Assembly: GCF_024343675.1 (NCBI RefSeq)
Contig: NZ_RJUD01000006.1
Coordinates: forward strand, 62,001 to 126,000
Length of the DNA: 64,000 bases
Source: Lacihabitans sp. CS3-21
GTDB lineage: Bacteria; Bacteroidota; Bacteroidia; Cytophagales; Spirosomataceae
Direction: 5' to 3'
Shown in pieces: positions 35,059 through 44,581 of the stretch. The notes under the pieces were generated by a model. It searched no databases. It had not been told where the DNA came from and was given only the letters and a program-made list of their open reading frames with translations. Position numbers and translations under genes: made by a program. Numbering within the stretch: position 1 is the stretch's first letter; each line of letters opens with the position of its first letter.

Positions 35059-36327
35059 ATGAAAAAAATATTGAAAAACTCGAGATTTTGGCTAATGGTA
35101 GGCAATATATTCAATGCGGGATTTGGATTTTTAAGCATTGGTATTCTGGCTCGCACACTTAGTGCCAACGATTTTGGCTCGTGGGTTATTTTCGTAACTA
35201 ACATGGGTTTTGTAGAAATGATACGCTCGGGATTTGTTTATCAGGCTCTTGTAAAATTTGTTTCGAGTGCTGATAATGAACAGGATAGCCAAAGAGTGAC
35301 CAATGCCGCTTGGCAAATTAGCATCTTGTTATCGGTTATTTTGGCTTTCCTAATTTTCATTTCACAATTTCTATTTTCAGCCGGTATCAAAGCCCATCAT
35401 TTTGATCTATTTTTTCAGTATTATCCATTTATTTTGGTGTTGATGTTGCCCATCAATATGTCCGTTTGGGTAGCTCATGCCAACCAGAAATATTTCAAAA
35501 TGTGGTTGATAAACTTTTTAAGTAGTTTTCCTTTTTTGTTAATAATTTTCATATTCAAAAACTCCAAATTGACTGAAATCTTATGGGTATTCGCTTTAGT
35601 AAGAGGTTTGGTTTGTTTACTTTGTCTCTTTGATTTTAAATTTACTTTTCGACTAAAACTCGACTGGACAAGCATCAAGCAATTGTTAGGATTCAGCAAG
35701 TTTACTGTTTTAACTACTATCAGTACCAATGTCTTGAAAAGTGCTGACGTTATATTAATCAATGCCTTTTTGGGGCCTACAATGGTAGCCATTTACAATA
35801 TTCCGCTCAAGCTATTAGAGGTCGTAGAAATACCACTCCGAAGTTGGGCAATGTCGGCTTTCCCAAGGCTTTCAAAGCTTGCTTCTGACGGAAACTTCGC
35901 CCAGCTTAAGTCCAATTTTACGAAAGAGGTTAAATATTTTACATTCTTGCTCTTGCCATTTCTTGGAATAGCATTCCATTTTTCGGAACAAATCGTTACC
36001 CTATACGCAGGAGAAGGATTTGTAGCAGCGTCTCCCATTCTTAAAGTTTTCACCATTTACCTTTTAGTCATGCCACTCGACAGGTATCTTGGTATTGCTC
36101 TTGACAGTGTCAATTTACCCCATATTAACAGCATGAAGGTTGTTTTGATGGCTTCTCTTAATATTTTTGGAGATTGGTATATACTTTCTCATCACTTAGA
36201 ATTGTCTGCAGTGGCTATGGTGACAGTTGTCAATACTTTATTTGGCATTTTTGTTGGATTGTTTTTTATGAACAAAAAACTTAGTGAGCAAAATGACAAA
36301 TTTTTCATTCCAGCAAACTCAAAGTAA
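35059..36327 (+). CDS. Polysaccharide flippase (Wzx-like, MATE/MOP superfamily)
   Basis: The 422-residue protein starts at the ATG 35059, 1 nt after the methyltransferase stop; a TTG three codons earlier is less likely. About twelve to fourteen hydrophobic helices cover the whole length. The early LMVGNIFNAGFGFLSIGILARTLSANDFGSWVI and the ADVILINAFLGPTMVAIYNIP pattern near residue 230 are typical of polysaccharide flippases. It should move the lipid-linked repeat unit to the periplasmic side. It completes, with the neighbouring polymerase and co-polymerase, a Wzx/Wzy-type route. Confidence 0.9.
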   Translation: MKKILKNSRFWLMVGNIFNAGFGFLSIGILARTLSANDFGSWVIFVTNMGFVEMIRSGFVYQALVKFVSSADNEQDSQRVTNAAWQISILLSVILAFLIFISQFLFSAGIKAHHFDLFFQYYPFILVLMLPINMSVWVAHANQKYFKMWLINFLSSFPFLLIIFIFKNSKLTEILWVFALVRGLVCLLCLFDFKFTFRLKLDWTSIKQLLGFSKFTVLTTISTNVLKSADVILINAFLGPTMVAIYNIPLKLLEVVEIPLRSWAMSAFPRLSKLASDGNFAQLKSNFTKEVKYFTFLLLPFLGIAFHFSEQIVTLYAGEGFVAASPILKVFTIYLLVMPLDRYLGIALDSVNLPHINSMKVVLMASLNIFGDWYILSHHLELSAVAMVTVVNTLFGIFVGLFFMNKKLSEQNDKFFIPANSK

Positions 36328-37720
36328 CAATACACTCAGAAAGATTCCAATATTAATTTGCATAATAGCTTTTGCTATTGCTGTTTCTTATGCTTTGTCT
36401 AAACTCGGCATTCTCATTGGTTTGACTTTACTTATTTTACCGTTTTTATTTTACTTTTTATACTTTCTTTTTACCTATCCAAAATTTGGTCTTTACAGTA
36501 CCGTTTTCATGGGTTTTGCAGCCAATGGACTCACACGTTATATAAATGCCCCTCTTGGTTTGGCTATTGACGCCTTGTTGGTACTCACATATTTGGCCAT
36601 ATATTTTAAAAAAGAAAAATACGATTGGTCAAAAGCGAAAAACGGACTCACCTACGCTGCCATAATATGGATGGCCTATAGTTTTTTTCAGATTTTTAAT
36701 CCCGAGGCTAGAAGTTTTGAAGCTTGGTTCTATGCCATGCGTGGCGTTTCTCTTTATATGTTATTGGCCATTCCTTTGGTTTTGGTTTTATTCGACTCAA
36801 AAAATGACCTCGATAAATTTCTTCACATTTGGTTGATCATGTCTGTTTTGGGCACTTTGGCTGGAATGAAACAATTGATAATTGGAGTAGATAGTTACGA
36901 ACAAGCTTGGCTTGATGCCGGAGCAGCTAAGCAACATATTTTGTTCGGTAAGCTTCGAGTGTTTTCTTTTTACTCAGATGCAGGCCAATTCGGTGCCGCC
37001 CAAGGCCACGCCATGGTAGTTTCTATGATTTTGTTTTTAGGAGGCAATCTGTCACTTCGAAGAAAAATATTTTATTTGTCAGCTTTTTTCTTGTCGCTAT
37101 ATGGTATGATGATTTCCGGAACCCGAGGAGCTATGGCAGTGCCTGCACTCGGTTTTATGACGTATTTTTTGCTCAGCAAAAACTTCAAAGTTTTTGGAGC
37201 TGGTGTTATGGTTGGTGCTGCAGTTTTTGTTTTTCTAAAATTTACTAAAATTGCTCAAGGAGTTTACGCCGTAAATAGAATGAGGACAGCTCTTGATCCC
37301 AACGATGCCTCGCTGCTTGTGAGATTAGAAAATCAAAAGAAGCTTTCTACATATTTGGCCTCTAGGCCTTTTGGTGGTGGCATAGGCTCTGCTGGAAGCT
37401 GGGGTTTAAGATTTAGCCCCAACTCTTTTTTGGCCCAAACACCCACAGACAGTTGGTTTGTAAAAATATGGGCTGAAGAAGGGATGATTGGCCTTACCCT
37501 ACACTTGGCTATTTTGTTTTTTATTGCCATAAAAGCGGGCATAGTTTTGTGGAAAATGCCCATCAGCCCCTTGAGGCAAAAACTCATCGCTATTTTTTCA
37601 GGAATGATAGGCATATATATGGCCAGCTATGGCAATGGTATATTGGGCCAAATGCCGACAGGTATATTGATGTATGTAGGCTGGGCGTTTTTGTTTATGA
37701 AGAGTGAGGAAGCTCAATGA
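36293..37720 (+). CDS. O-antigen polymerase/ligase-like membrane protein (Wzy-like)
   Basis: The protein has about ten membrane helices and, between two late ones, a long periplasmic loop (about residues 325-390), as in the O-antigen ligase/polymerase family. GMMISGTRGAM (about 272-282) and the loop region with RLENQKKLSTYLASRPFGGG (about 345-364) fit the family pattern of conserved arginine and glycine residues. The start is taken at ATG 36293, giving about 475 residues and a 35-nt overlap with the flippase gene; a GTG at 36284 is also possible. It likely polymerises the repeat units. It is the last gene of EPS operon II. Confidence 0.85.
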   Translation: MTNFSFQQTQSNNTLRKIPILICIIAFAIAVSYALSKLGILIGLTLLILPFLFYFLYFLFTYPKFGLYSTVFMGFAANGLTRYINAPLGLAIDALLVLTYLAIYFKKEKYDWSKAKNGLTYAAIIWMAYSFFQIFNPEARSFEAWFYAMRGVSLYMLLAIPLVLVLFDSKNDLDKFLHIWLIMSVLGTLAGMKQLIIGVDSYEQAWLDAGAAKQHILFGKLRVFSFYSDAGQFGAAQGHAMVVSMILFLGGNLSLRRKIFYLSAFFLSLYGMMISGTRGAMAVPALGFMTYFLLSKNFKVFGAGVMVGAAVFVFLKFTKIAQGVYAVNRMRTALDPNDASLLVRLENQKKLSTYLASRPFGGGIGSAGSWGLRFSPNSFLAQTPTDSWFVKIWAEEGMIGLTLHLAILFFIAIKAGIVLWKMPISPLRQKLIAIFSGMIGIYMASYGNGILGQMPTGILMYVGWAFLFMKSEEAQ

Positions 37721-37763
37721 AAGCTTCTTCAAGGTTTATTTTGCCATAAAATTTATGATTGTC

Positions 37764-37838
37764 TAAGTTTGTGTCCCTACAAACTTCATCATTGGCCGAG
37801 AATGTGTCCCCACAAACCACACCTAAATTCCCCAAACA
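37764..37838. repeat. Two-copy short repeat TGTGTCCCYACAAAC
   Basis: GTTTGTGTCCCTACAAAC (a perfect GTTTGT...ACAAAC inverted repeat) and, about 40 nt later, TGTGTCCCCACAAACC lie in the gap between EPS operon II and rplK. They could be a weak terminator or a mobile-element remnant; no gene is attached. Confidence 0.35.
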
Positions 37839-37853
37839 TATTTCCCAAAAAAC

Positions 37854-37886
37854 TTTTGCAATAAAAAATTAATTTTCTACCTTTGC
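37854..37886 (+). promoter_or_regulatory. Promoter of the rplK ribosomal-RNA polymerase operon
   Basis: TTTTG (37854-37858), a 19-base spacer, then TACCTTTG (37878-37885) and C match the Bacteroidota promoter consensus closely. The implied start near 37892 gives a leader of about 210 nt before rplK. Confidence 0.7.
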
Positions 37887-37890
37887 AGTC

Positions 37891-38101
37891 CATTTTGGGC
37901 AGCTTGCCCATTTTGGCGAAGTTTTTCTCTGTCTCTTGTCATATTATCAATATGTTAGGCTTCCCCTGAGGAGTAAGAGAAAAAACTTTGGAGAATCGGA
38001 TGACCATCTGTTTTTCAGGCTTTGGATTGTGACTACAAAGCTATGGCGGTAGATTGAGTTCGTTAGTTCGTATTTCTCAAATTTTTAAATGTAAAAAGAC
38101 A
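37891..38101 (+). promoter_or_regulatory. Structured 5' leader of rplK
   Basis: The leader can fold into several stems: TGGGCA-GCT-TGCCCA (37896-37910); a longer pairing of GTTTTTCTCT (37921) with AGAGAAAAAAC (about 37977-37987) that encloses CATATT-ATC-AATATG (37940-37954). A leader this long and structured before an L11 operon suggests ribosomal-protein feedback or attenuation, but I recognise no known motif. The usual upstream secE, nusG and tRNA-Trp genes are absent; EPS operon II lies upstream instead. Confidence 0.45.
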
Positions 38102-38539
38102 ATGGCGAAAGACATCGCAGGATACTTAAAATTACAAGCTAAGGGTGGCCAAGCCAACCCAGCACCTCCTATTGGTCCAGCTTTGGGTTCGAAGGGTATC
38201 AATATCATGGAGTTCTGTAAGCAGTTTAATGCTAGAACACAAGATAAAATGGGCCAAGTGGTTCCTGTATTGATTACATACTATACAGACAAATCATTTG
38301 AGTTCGTTATCAAAACCCCTCCTACAGCTGTGTTGCTTATAGAGGCTTCTAAAGTGAAGAAAGGGTCAGACCAACCAAACCGTAACAAAGTGGGTTCGGT
38401 TACTTGGGATCAAGTGAAGGCAATTGCCGAAACTAAAATGCCAGATCTTAATTGCTTCACGATAGAGTCGGCCATGAAAATGGTATCAGGTACTGCAGCA
38501 AACATGGGCATCACCATTACAGGTGCAAGTCCGTTTTAA
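38102..38539 (+). CDS. rplK: 50S ribosomal protein L11
   Basis: L11 forms the GTPase-associated stalk base with 23S rRNA. The ATG at 38102 is chosen over an upstream frame start because [20 protein letters not shown] is the expected N-terminus. The 145-residue length and the motifs [30 protein letters not shown] and the C-terminal [10 protein letters not shown] fit the family. First gene of the rplKAJL-rpoBC cluster. Confidence 0.97.
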   Translation: MAKDIAGYLKLQAKGGQANPAPPIGPALGSKGINIMEFCKQFNARTQDKMGQVVPVLITYYTDKSFEFVIKTPPTAVLLIEASKVKKGSDQPNRNKVGSVTWDQVKAIAETKMPDLNCFTIESAMKMVSGTAANMGITITGASPF

Positions 38540-38558
38540 TTAATTAAACAAAATGGGA

Positions 38559-38577
38559 GTCATGCCTAGCGTATGAC
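38559..38577 (+). promoter_or_regulatory. Hairpin in the rplK-rplA spacer, possible L1 feedback site
   Basis: GTCAT-GCCTAGCGT-ATGAC forms a small stem-loop 17 nt before the rplA start. L1 is known to repress its own operon by binding its mRNA, so this spacer hairpin is a candidate; I cannot confirm the L1-specific fold. Confidence 0.3.
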
Positions 38578-38593
38578 GTTAACTACCAAAATT

Positions 38594-39292
38594 ATGGCTA
38601 GAATAAGCAAAAAAAGAAAAGAGGCTCTATCGAAGTTTGATGCGACAAAATCGTACAGCTTGGTAGAAGCAGCTGAAATTTTGAAACAAATCTCTTACAC
38701 CAAATTTGACTCATCAATTGATATTGACGTTAGATTAGGTGTTGACCCTCGTAAAGCAGACCAAATGGTTCGTGGAGTTGTTGCACTTCCTCACGGAACT
38801 GGTAAAACTGTTCGCGTATTGGTTCTTTGTTCTCCTGACAAGGAAGAAGAGGCTAAAGCAGCAGGTGCTGACTACGTTGGTCTAGATGAGTACATTTCAA
38901 AAATCGAGAAAGGCTGGACAGATATCGACGTGATTATCACAATGCCAACTGTTATGGCGAAACTTGGTCGTTTAGGTAAAGTATTGGGTCCAAGAGGCTT
39001 AATGCCAAACCCTAAATCAGGCACAGTAACACTTGAGGTAGGTAAAGCGGTTCAAGAGGTGAAAGCTGGTAAAATTGACTTCAAAGTTGATAAAACTGGT
39101 ATTATCCACGCAGGTATTGCGAAGGTTTCTTTCGATGCAAAGAAAATTGCTGATAACGCAAACGAGATTATCCAAACATTGGTTAAACTTAAGCCTTCTT
39201 CAGCAAAAGGTACTTATGTAAAAGGCATAGCTTTGTCTAGCACCATGAGTCCAGGTATTCAGATTGACAAATCAACTATAATAGGACTGTAA
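38594..39292 (+). CDS. rplA: 50S ribosomal protein L1
   Basis: L1 binds 23S rRNA at the E-site stalk and can repress its own operon. The ATG at 38594 ([16 protein letters not shown]) is preferred to the longer frame from 38573. The 232-residue protein has [21 protein letters not shown]-like and PKSGTVT signature regions ([16 protein letters not shown], about 134-149). It is 54 nt after rplK and 2 nt before rplJ. Confidence 0.97.
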   Translation: MARISKKRKEALSKFDATKSYSLVEAAEILKQISYTKFDSSIDIDVRLGVDPRKADQMVRGVVALPHGTGKTVRVLVLCSPDKEEEAKAAGADYVGLDEYISKIEKGWTDIDVIITMPTVMAKLGRLGKVLGPRGLMPNPKSGTVTLEVGKAVQEVKAGKIDFKVDKTGIIHAGIAKVSFDAKKIADNANEIIQTLVKLKPSSAKGTYVKGIALSSTMSPGIQIDKSTIIGL

Positions 39293-39294
39293 TC

Positions 39295-39828
39295 ATGAGA
39301 AGAGAAGAAAAAGCACTCATTATCGAGAGTCTTACCGAAAAGTTTGCCAACATTCCTTATTTCTATATCACAGATGCAAGCGGTATGTCTGTTGCTAAAA
39401 CCAACAAACTTAGACGTCTTTGTTTCGACAGAGGTATAGAATACATGGTAGTGAAAAACACGCTTATCGAGAAAGCTCTTGAGACGCTCGACACAGATTA
39501 CACGGCTTTCAACGAGTCGGTTCTTAAAGGATTCTCAGGTATCATGTTTCACCCTGAATCGGGTAAAGCTGCTGCCAAATTGATCAAGGATTTCTTGAAA
39601 GAAAACAAAGACTCAATCAAGCTTAAAGGAGCTTCAATAGACGGTGGATTGTTTGTTGGTCACGACCAATTAGACGCTCTAACGAACTTGAAATCTAAAG
39701 CTGAAATGATTGGCGAAGTAATCGGATTGCTACAATCGCCTGCTAAAAATGTACTTGGTGCATTGCAGAGTGGTGGCAACAAACTGGCTGGAATTCTTAA
39801 AACTCTTTCAGAGAAAGAAGCAGCCTGA
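39295..39828 (+). CDS. rplJ: 50S ribosomal protein L10
   Basis: L10 anchors the L7/L12 dimers in the ribosomal stalk. The 177-residue length is normal. It begins MRREEKALIIESLTEKFANI, has MSVAKTNKLRRLCFDRGIEY-like RNA-binding sequence and VVKNTLIEKAL, and ends with the helical tail that carries L7/L12. The gene follows rplA by 2 nt. A hairpin (39842-39860) lies in the spacer to rplL. Confidence 0.96.
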   Translation: MRREEKALIIESLTEKFANIPYFYITDASGMSVAKTNKLRRLCFDRGIEYMVVKNTLIEKALETLDTDYTAFNESVLKGFSGIMFHPESGKAAAKLIKDFLKENKDSIKLKGASIDGGLFVGHDQLDALTNLKSKAEMIGEVIGLLQSPAKNVLGALQSGGNKLAGILKTLSEKEAA

Positions 39829-39902
39829 TTTTTTTAACCGGATGCCGCAAGGTGCAGCATTCAATTTTTAAATATTGTTTATAAAAATAAAATTCTATAG
39901 AA

Positions 39903-40283
39903 ATGGCAGATTTGAAAGCATTCGCTGAACAATTAGTTAATTTGACAGTAAAAGAGGTTAATGAGCTTGCAGCTATCCTCAAAGACGAATATGGTATTGA
40001 GCCAGCTGCTGCTGGTGCTGTAATGGTAGCTGGTCCAGCTGCTGGTGCTGAAGTTGAAGCTGCTGTTGAGCAAACAGCATTTGACGTAATCCTTAAATCA
40101 GGTGGTGCTAACAAACTTCAAGTTGTGAAGTTGGTTAAAGACCTTACAGGTTTAGGTTTGAAAGAAGCTAAAGAATTAGTTGATTCAGCTCCTAAAGCAT
40201 TGAAAGAAGGTATCGCTAAAGACGAAGCTACAGCTCTTAAAGCTCAGTTAGAAGAAGCTGGTGCTGAAGTAGAAATTAAATAA
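39903..40283 (+). CDS. rplL: 50S ribosomal protein L7/L12
   Basis: L7/L12 recruits translation GTPases such as EF-G. The 126 residues show the N-terminal dimerisation part ([20 protein letters not shown]), an alanine-rich hinge (about 37-58), and the C-terminal domain with [20 protein letters not shown] and [13 protein letters not shown]. Codon choice is strongly biased, as expected for a highly expressed gene. Confidence 0.97.
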   Translation: MADLKAFAEQLVNLTVKEVNELAAILKDEYGIEPAAAGAVMVAGPAAGAEVEAAVEQTAFDVILKSGGANKLQVVKLVKDLTGLGLKEAKELVDSAPKALKEGIAKDEATALKAQLEEAGAEVEIK

Positions 40284-40305
40284 TTTCTCGTAAAGCATTT
40301 ACAAT

Positions 40306-40348
40306 CAGACTCAGGTCAGAGCGTTATAGTTCTGGCCGAGTCTTTTTG
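40306..40348 (+). terminator. Hairpin terminator or attenuator between rplL and rpoB
   Basis: GACTCAGGTCAGA pairs with TCTGGCCGAGTC across a 10-nt loop and is followed by five T. In many bacteria partial termination here sets ribosomal protein above RNA polymerase levels. Confidence 0.7.
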
Positions 40349-40421
40349 TCGTTTAAAAAAGACTCAGTTTTTTAAGGTGATTTTACCATATCTGAACCCT
40401 TTTTCAACGAATACACTTTCG

Positions 40422-40486
40422 TAAAAGCTAAAAGCTAAAAGCTAAAAGCTAAAAGCTAAAAGCTAAAAGCTAAAAGCTAAAAGCTA
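40422..40486 (+). repeat. Heptamer tandem repeat TAAAAGC, nine copies
   Basis: Nine perfect, uninterrupted copies of TAAAAGC plus TA run from 40422 to 40486 in the rplL-rpoB spacer, about 200 nt before rpoB. Perfect short tandem repeats are prone to slippage. No coding frame is involved. Confidence 0.95.
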
Positions 40487-40586
40487 CAAAAAACCACAAC
40501 ATTTAGAAACATTTGGAGCTCACACTCCGACAAGACTTTTTACCCGATACACTTCTGTTTTTCGTAGGGCAGATGCAAAGGGGTAG

Positions 40587-40646
40587 AATCGTTTTTCTTC
40601 ACTGCGATTTTTTCATGATAGGTCTAACCATGCGTTAGAATATCAT
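40587..40646 (+). promoter_or_regulatory. Two hairpins in the rpoB leader
   Basis: AATCG (40587) pairs with CGATT (40605) before a T run, like a weak attenuator. Then ATGATA-ggt-CTAAC-CATGC-GTTAG-aa-TATCAT (40615-40646) forms a two-part stem 41 nt before the rpoB start. With the repeat and the upstream terminator, the 404-nt spacer is all non-coding control sequence. Confidence 0.45.
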
Positions 40647-40687
40647 CAAGTTTTTTAAAATATTTTTCATTAAAACAATTTAAAACC

Positions 40688-43600
40688 TTGAAATTGACAG
40701 AAACCGGAAGGAAGTCCTTTGCAAGCGTTCAGCCCGTACTTGAGTATCCTGACTTTTTGGATATCCAGTTGCAATCGTTCACCGAATTTTTCCAGATTGA
40801 TACACCTGCCGAAAGCCGTAGAGCTGAGGGTTTGTATCAAACATTCATGGATAATTTTCCGATTGCCGACTCACGGGAGAACTATGTTCTAGAGTTCGTT
40901 GATTACACAATCGACCAACCAAAATACTCTGTAGATGAGTGTATCGACAGAGGCCTAACTTACTCTGTGCCATTGAAAGCAAAATTAAGATTGCTTTGCA
41001 ATGACTCTGATAATGAGGAGTTTGAAACTATCGAGCAAGAAGTGTTCTTGGGAAATATCCCTTACATGACTGGCCGTGGTTCATTCGTCATCAATGGTGC
41101 TGAAAGGGTAATTGTATCGCAATTGCACCGTTCGCCAGGTGTGTTCTTCTCAATGAGCAAGCACACCAACGGTACCAAACTTTACTCAGCCAGGGTAATA
41201 CCTATGAAGGGTTCTTGGATCGAGTTCTCAACTGACGTAAACAACGTCATGTATGCGTACATCGACCGTAAAAAGAAATTCCCAGTAACTACGCTACTTC
41301 GTTCTATTGGCTATGGTACTGACAAAGACATCTTGGATTTATTCGGATTGTCAGAAGAAATCACTTCAACAAAAGAAAACCTGAAAGCGGTAGTTGGTCG
41401 TAGATTGGCTGCGAGGGTTTTGAAAACTTGGACGGAAGATTTCGTTGATGAAGACACCGGTGAGGTGGTTTCTATTGATAGAAACGAGGTGATTCTTGAA
41501 AGAGACTCAGTAATTTCCGAAAATGACGTTGATCTTATTTTGGATACACAAGCAAAATCGGTGATTATCCACCGTGAGGATGCCAACGTGTCTGAGTTCA
41601 ATATCATCTATAATACTTTACAAAAAGATAGCTCAAACTCTGAAAAAGAGGCTGTTGAGCAAATATACCGTCAGTTGAGAAACACTGAAGCACCAGATGA
41701 AGCTACCGCTCGTGAAATCATCCAAGGCTTGTTCTTCTCTGACAAACGTTATGACTTAGGTGAGGTTGGTAGATACAGAGTAAATACCAAATTGAGCCTT
41801 GATACTCCTTTGGAAACTTCGGTTTTGACCAAAGAAGATATCATCTCTATCGTTAAATATTTGATTGGTCTTATCAATTCTAAGGCTGTTGTCGATGATA
41901 TTGACCACCTTTCAAACAGACGTGTACGTACAGTAGGTGAGCAGCTTTCTGGCCAATTTGGCGTAGGTCTTGCTCGTATGGCCCGTACAATTAAAGAAAG
42001 AATGAACGTTCGTGATAATGAAGACTTCAAGCCAGTTGATTTGATCAACGCTCGTACTTTGTCATCGGTTATTAACTCATTCTTTGGTACAAACCAACTT
42101 TCTCAGTTTATGGATCAAACCAATCCATTGGCCGAGATTACCCACAAACGTCGTCTTTCGGCTTTAGGACCAGGCGGTCTTTCTCGTGAAAGAGCAGGTT
42201 TTGAGGTTCGTGACGTTCACTATACGCACTACGGTCGTCTTTGTACTATCGAAACTCCAGAGGGTCCAAACATCGGTTTGATTTCTTCGCTTTGTACTTA
42301 TGCGAAAATCAACTCAATGGGCTTCATCGAAACGCCATATATGAAAATAGATGGTGGCAAAATGACTGGAACTATCGAGTACCTTACGGCAGAAGAAGAG
42401 GATGGTAAGCACATTGCAATGGCAACCGCCGATACCAAAAACGACGGAAACTTTAGTGTAGACTTGTTGAAATGTAGATTTGAAGGTGACTTCCCATTGA
42501 AGCGTCCTGAAGAGATTGAATACATGGATATTGCTCCAAACCAGATTGTATCTATAGCCGCTTCGATGATTCCTTTCCTTGAGCATGATGATGCCAACCG
42601 TGCCTTGATGGGCTCGAACATGCAACGTCAAGCTGTGCCTTTGTTGCGTCCAGAAGCACCTATCGTGGGTACTGGCCTTGAAGGTAAATTGGCTCGTGAC
42701 TCTCGTACTTTGATTGTAGCTGACGGCGAAGGCGTTATAGAATACGTTGATGCTCAGAAAATCGTGGTTAACTACGATTGGTCTGATAACCAAAGACTTG
42801 TAAACTTCGATACGAATATGAAGACTTACAATCTTATTAAGTTTAGAAGAACCAACCAAGATACTTGTATAAACTTGCGTCCTATCGTTTTGAAAGGACA
42901 AAAAGTTAAAGCTGGGCAGATTTTAGTAGAAGGATATGCTACACAAGGTGGTGAACTTGCACTTGGACGCAACCTACAGGTTGCCTTCATGCCTTGGCAA
43001 GGATACAACTTTGAGGATGCGATCGTAATTTCTGAAAAAGTGGTTCGTGACGATATCTTTACTTCGATTCACATCGAAGAGTTTGACCTTGAAGTAAGAG
43101 ACACAAAACGTGGAGAAGAGGAGCTAACTGCTGAGATACCAAACGTATCGGAAGAGGCAGTTAAAAACCTTGACGAAAACGGTATTGTTAGAACAGGTAC
43201 ACACATCAAAGAAGGTGATATCTTGATTGGTAAAATCACTCCAAAAGGAGAGTCTGATCCAACCCCAGAAGAGAAACTTCTTAGAGCCATCTTTGGTGAC
43301 AAAGCAGGTGACGTGAAAGACGCTTCTAAAAAAGCATCTCCTTCTTTAAGAGGTGTAATTATTGATACCAAATTGTTCTCTCGTCCTTCAAAAGAAGAAA
43401 GAGTAAAACACAAAGAAGAGCTTAAAGTATTGGCCAAAAATCACAGTAAATCATTGATGGAACTTAAGTCTATCATGATTGACAAAATGGTGGCATTGCT
43501 TGACAATGAGGCTTGTAATGGTGTTAAGCATAAATTTGGCGAGGAATTAATTTCTAAAGGTGTTAAGTTTAATAAATCTAACATTGCCAATAATTTATTC

Positions 43601-44545
43601 CCAGACAAAAACCCGTTTGTTGACGAAAGTTCTTATAACGTTCCAGAAGAAGCTAACCTTTTAGGAGATATAATTTTGGAAGGATGGACAAATAACGAAG
43701 AAACAAACGGTCTTTTGGTTTCATTGGTTAAAAACTATTTGACCAAAAGAAGTGAGTTAATCGGTATCTACAAAAGAGAGAAATTTGTACTTGAAGTAGG
43801 TGATGAACTTCCTGCAGGAATCGTGAAATTGGCCAAAGTATATATCGCTAAAAAACGTAAGTTGAAAGTGGGTGATAAGATGGCGGGTCGTCACGGTAAC
43901 AAAGGTGTTGTAGCAAGAATCGTTCGTGACGAAGACATGCCTTTCCTAGAAGACGGAAATACAATGGACATCGTTCTGAACCCACTTGGTGTACCTTCAA
44001 GGATGAACATCGGTCAGTTATATGAGGTGGTATTGGGTTGGGCTGGACGTAAGCTTGGTCGTAAATATGCTACTCCTATCTTCGATGGAGCATCTGCAGA
44101 CGAGGTTTCGGCAGAGCTTGTAGAAGCAGGTTTGGCAGAATACGGACGTACGCAGCTTTACAATGGTCTTACTGGTGAGCCTTTCGATCAGAAAGTAACC
44201 GTGGGTATCATGTATATGCTTAAACTAGGCCACTTGGTAGATGATAAAATGCACGCTCGTTCTATCGGACCATACTCATTGATTACGCAACAACCATTGG
44301 GTGGTAAAGCTCAGTTTGGTGGTCAGCGTTTTGGAGAGATGGAGGTTTGGGCTCTTGAGGCATTTGGAGCATCTCACGTACTACGTGAAATCTTGACACT
44401 CAAGTCAGATGACGTGTTAGGTAGGGCTAAGGCTTATGAAGCAATCGTTAAAGGTGAGAATCTTCCGAAAGCAAGTATTCCTGAGTCATTCAACGTTTTG
44501 GTGCACGAATTAAGAGGACTTGCATTAGAAATCACTCTTGTATAA
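40688..44545 (+). CDS. rpoB: RNA polymerase beta subunit
   Basis: The 1285-residue protein has the usual Bacteroidota beta layout: [25 protein letters not shown] at the N-terminus, [34 protein letters not shown]-like rifampicin-pocket sequence (about 470-505) and [14 protein letters not shown] near residue 1062. The N-terminus lacks an ATG: the only in-frame starts that keep the conserved beginning are TTG at 40688 or TTG at 40694. The first in-frame ATG is at MDNFP, which would remove about 54 conserved residues. A TTG start for rpoB is therefore most likely. Confidence 0.96.
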   Translation: MKLTETGRKSFASVQPVLEYPDFLDIQLQSFTEFFQIDTPAESRRAEGLYQTFMDNFPIADSRENYVLEFVDYTIDQPKYSVDECIDRGLTYSVPLKAKLRLLCNDSDNEEFETIEQEVFLGNIPYMTGRGSFVINGAERVIVSQLHRSPGVFFSMSKHTNGTKLYSARVIPMKGSWIEFSTDVNNVMYAYIDRKKKFPVTTLLRSIGYGTDKDILDLFGLSEEITSTKENLKAVVGRRLAARVLKTWTEDFVDEDTGEVVSIDRNEVILERDSVISENDVDLILDTQAKSVIIHREDANVSEFNIIYNTLQKDSSNSEKEAVEQIYRQLRNTEAPDEATAREIIQGLFFSDKRYDLGEVGRYRVNTKLSLDTPLETSVLTKEDIISIVKYLIGLINSKAVVDDIDHLSNRRVRTVGEQLSGQFGVGLARMARTIKERMNVRDNEDFKPVDLINARTLSSVINSFFGTNQLSQFMDQTNPLAEITHKRRLSALGPGGLSRERAGFEVRDVHYTHYGRLCTIETPEGPNIGLISSLCTYAKINSMGFIETPYMKIDGGKMTGTIEYLTAEEEDGKHIAMATADTKNDGNFSVDLLKCRFEGDFPLKRPEEIEYMDIAPNQIVSIAASMIPFLEHDDANRALMGSNMQRQAVPLLRPEAPIVGTGLEGKLARDSRTLIVADGEGVIEYVDAQKIVVNYDWSDNQRLVNFDTNMKTYNLIKFRRTNQDTCINLRPIVLKGQKVKAGQILVEGYATQGGELALGRNLQVAFMPWQGYNFEDAIVISEKVVRDDIFTSIHIEEFDLEVRDTKRGEEELTAEIPNVSEEAVKNLDENGIVRTGTHIKEGDILIGKITPKGESDPTPEEKLLRAIFGDKAGDVKDASKKASPSLRGVIIDTKLFSRPSKEERVKHKEELKVLAKNHSKSLMELKSIMIDKMVALLDNEACNGVKHKFGEELISKGVKFNKSNIANNLFPDKNPFVDESSYNVPEEANLLGDIILEGWTNNEETNGLLVSLVKNYLTKRSELIGIYKREKFVLEVGDELPAGIVKLAKVYIAKKRKLKVGDKMAGRHGNKGVVARIVRDEDMPFLEDGNTMDIVLNPLGVPSRMNIGQLYEVVLGWAGRKLGRKYATPIFDGASADEVSAELVEAGLAEYGRTQLYNGLTGEPFDQKVTVGIMYMLKLGHLVDDKMHARSIGPYSLITQQPLGGKAQFGGQRFGEMEVWALEAFGASHVLREILTLKSDDVLGRAKAYEAIVKGENLPKASIPESFNVLVHELRGLALEITLV

Positions 44546-44581
44546 TTTAAAATATATCATTTTCATTAAAAGCATTAGAAA

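Noticed and set aside
38102-38539. tRNA, secE or nusG just upstream of rplK
   Set aside because: The 381-nt gap has no cloverleaf and no frame of suitable size.
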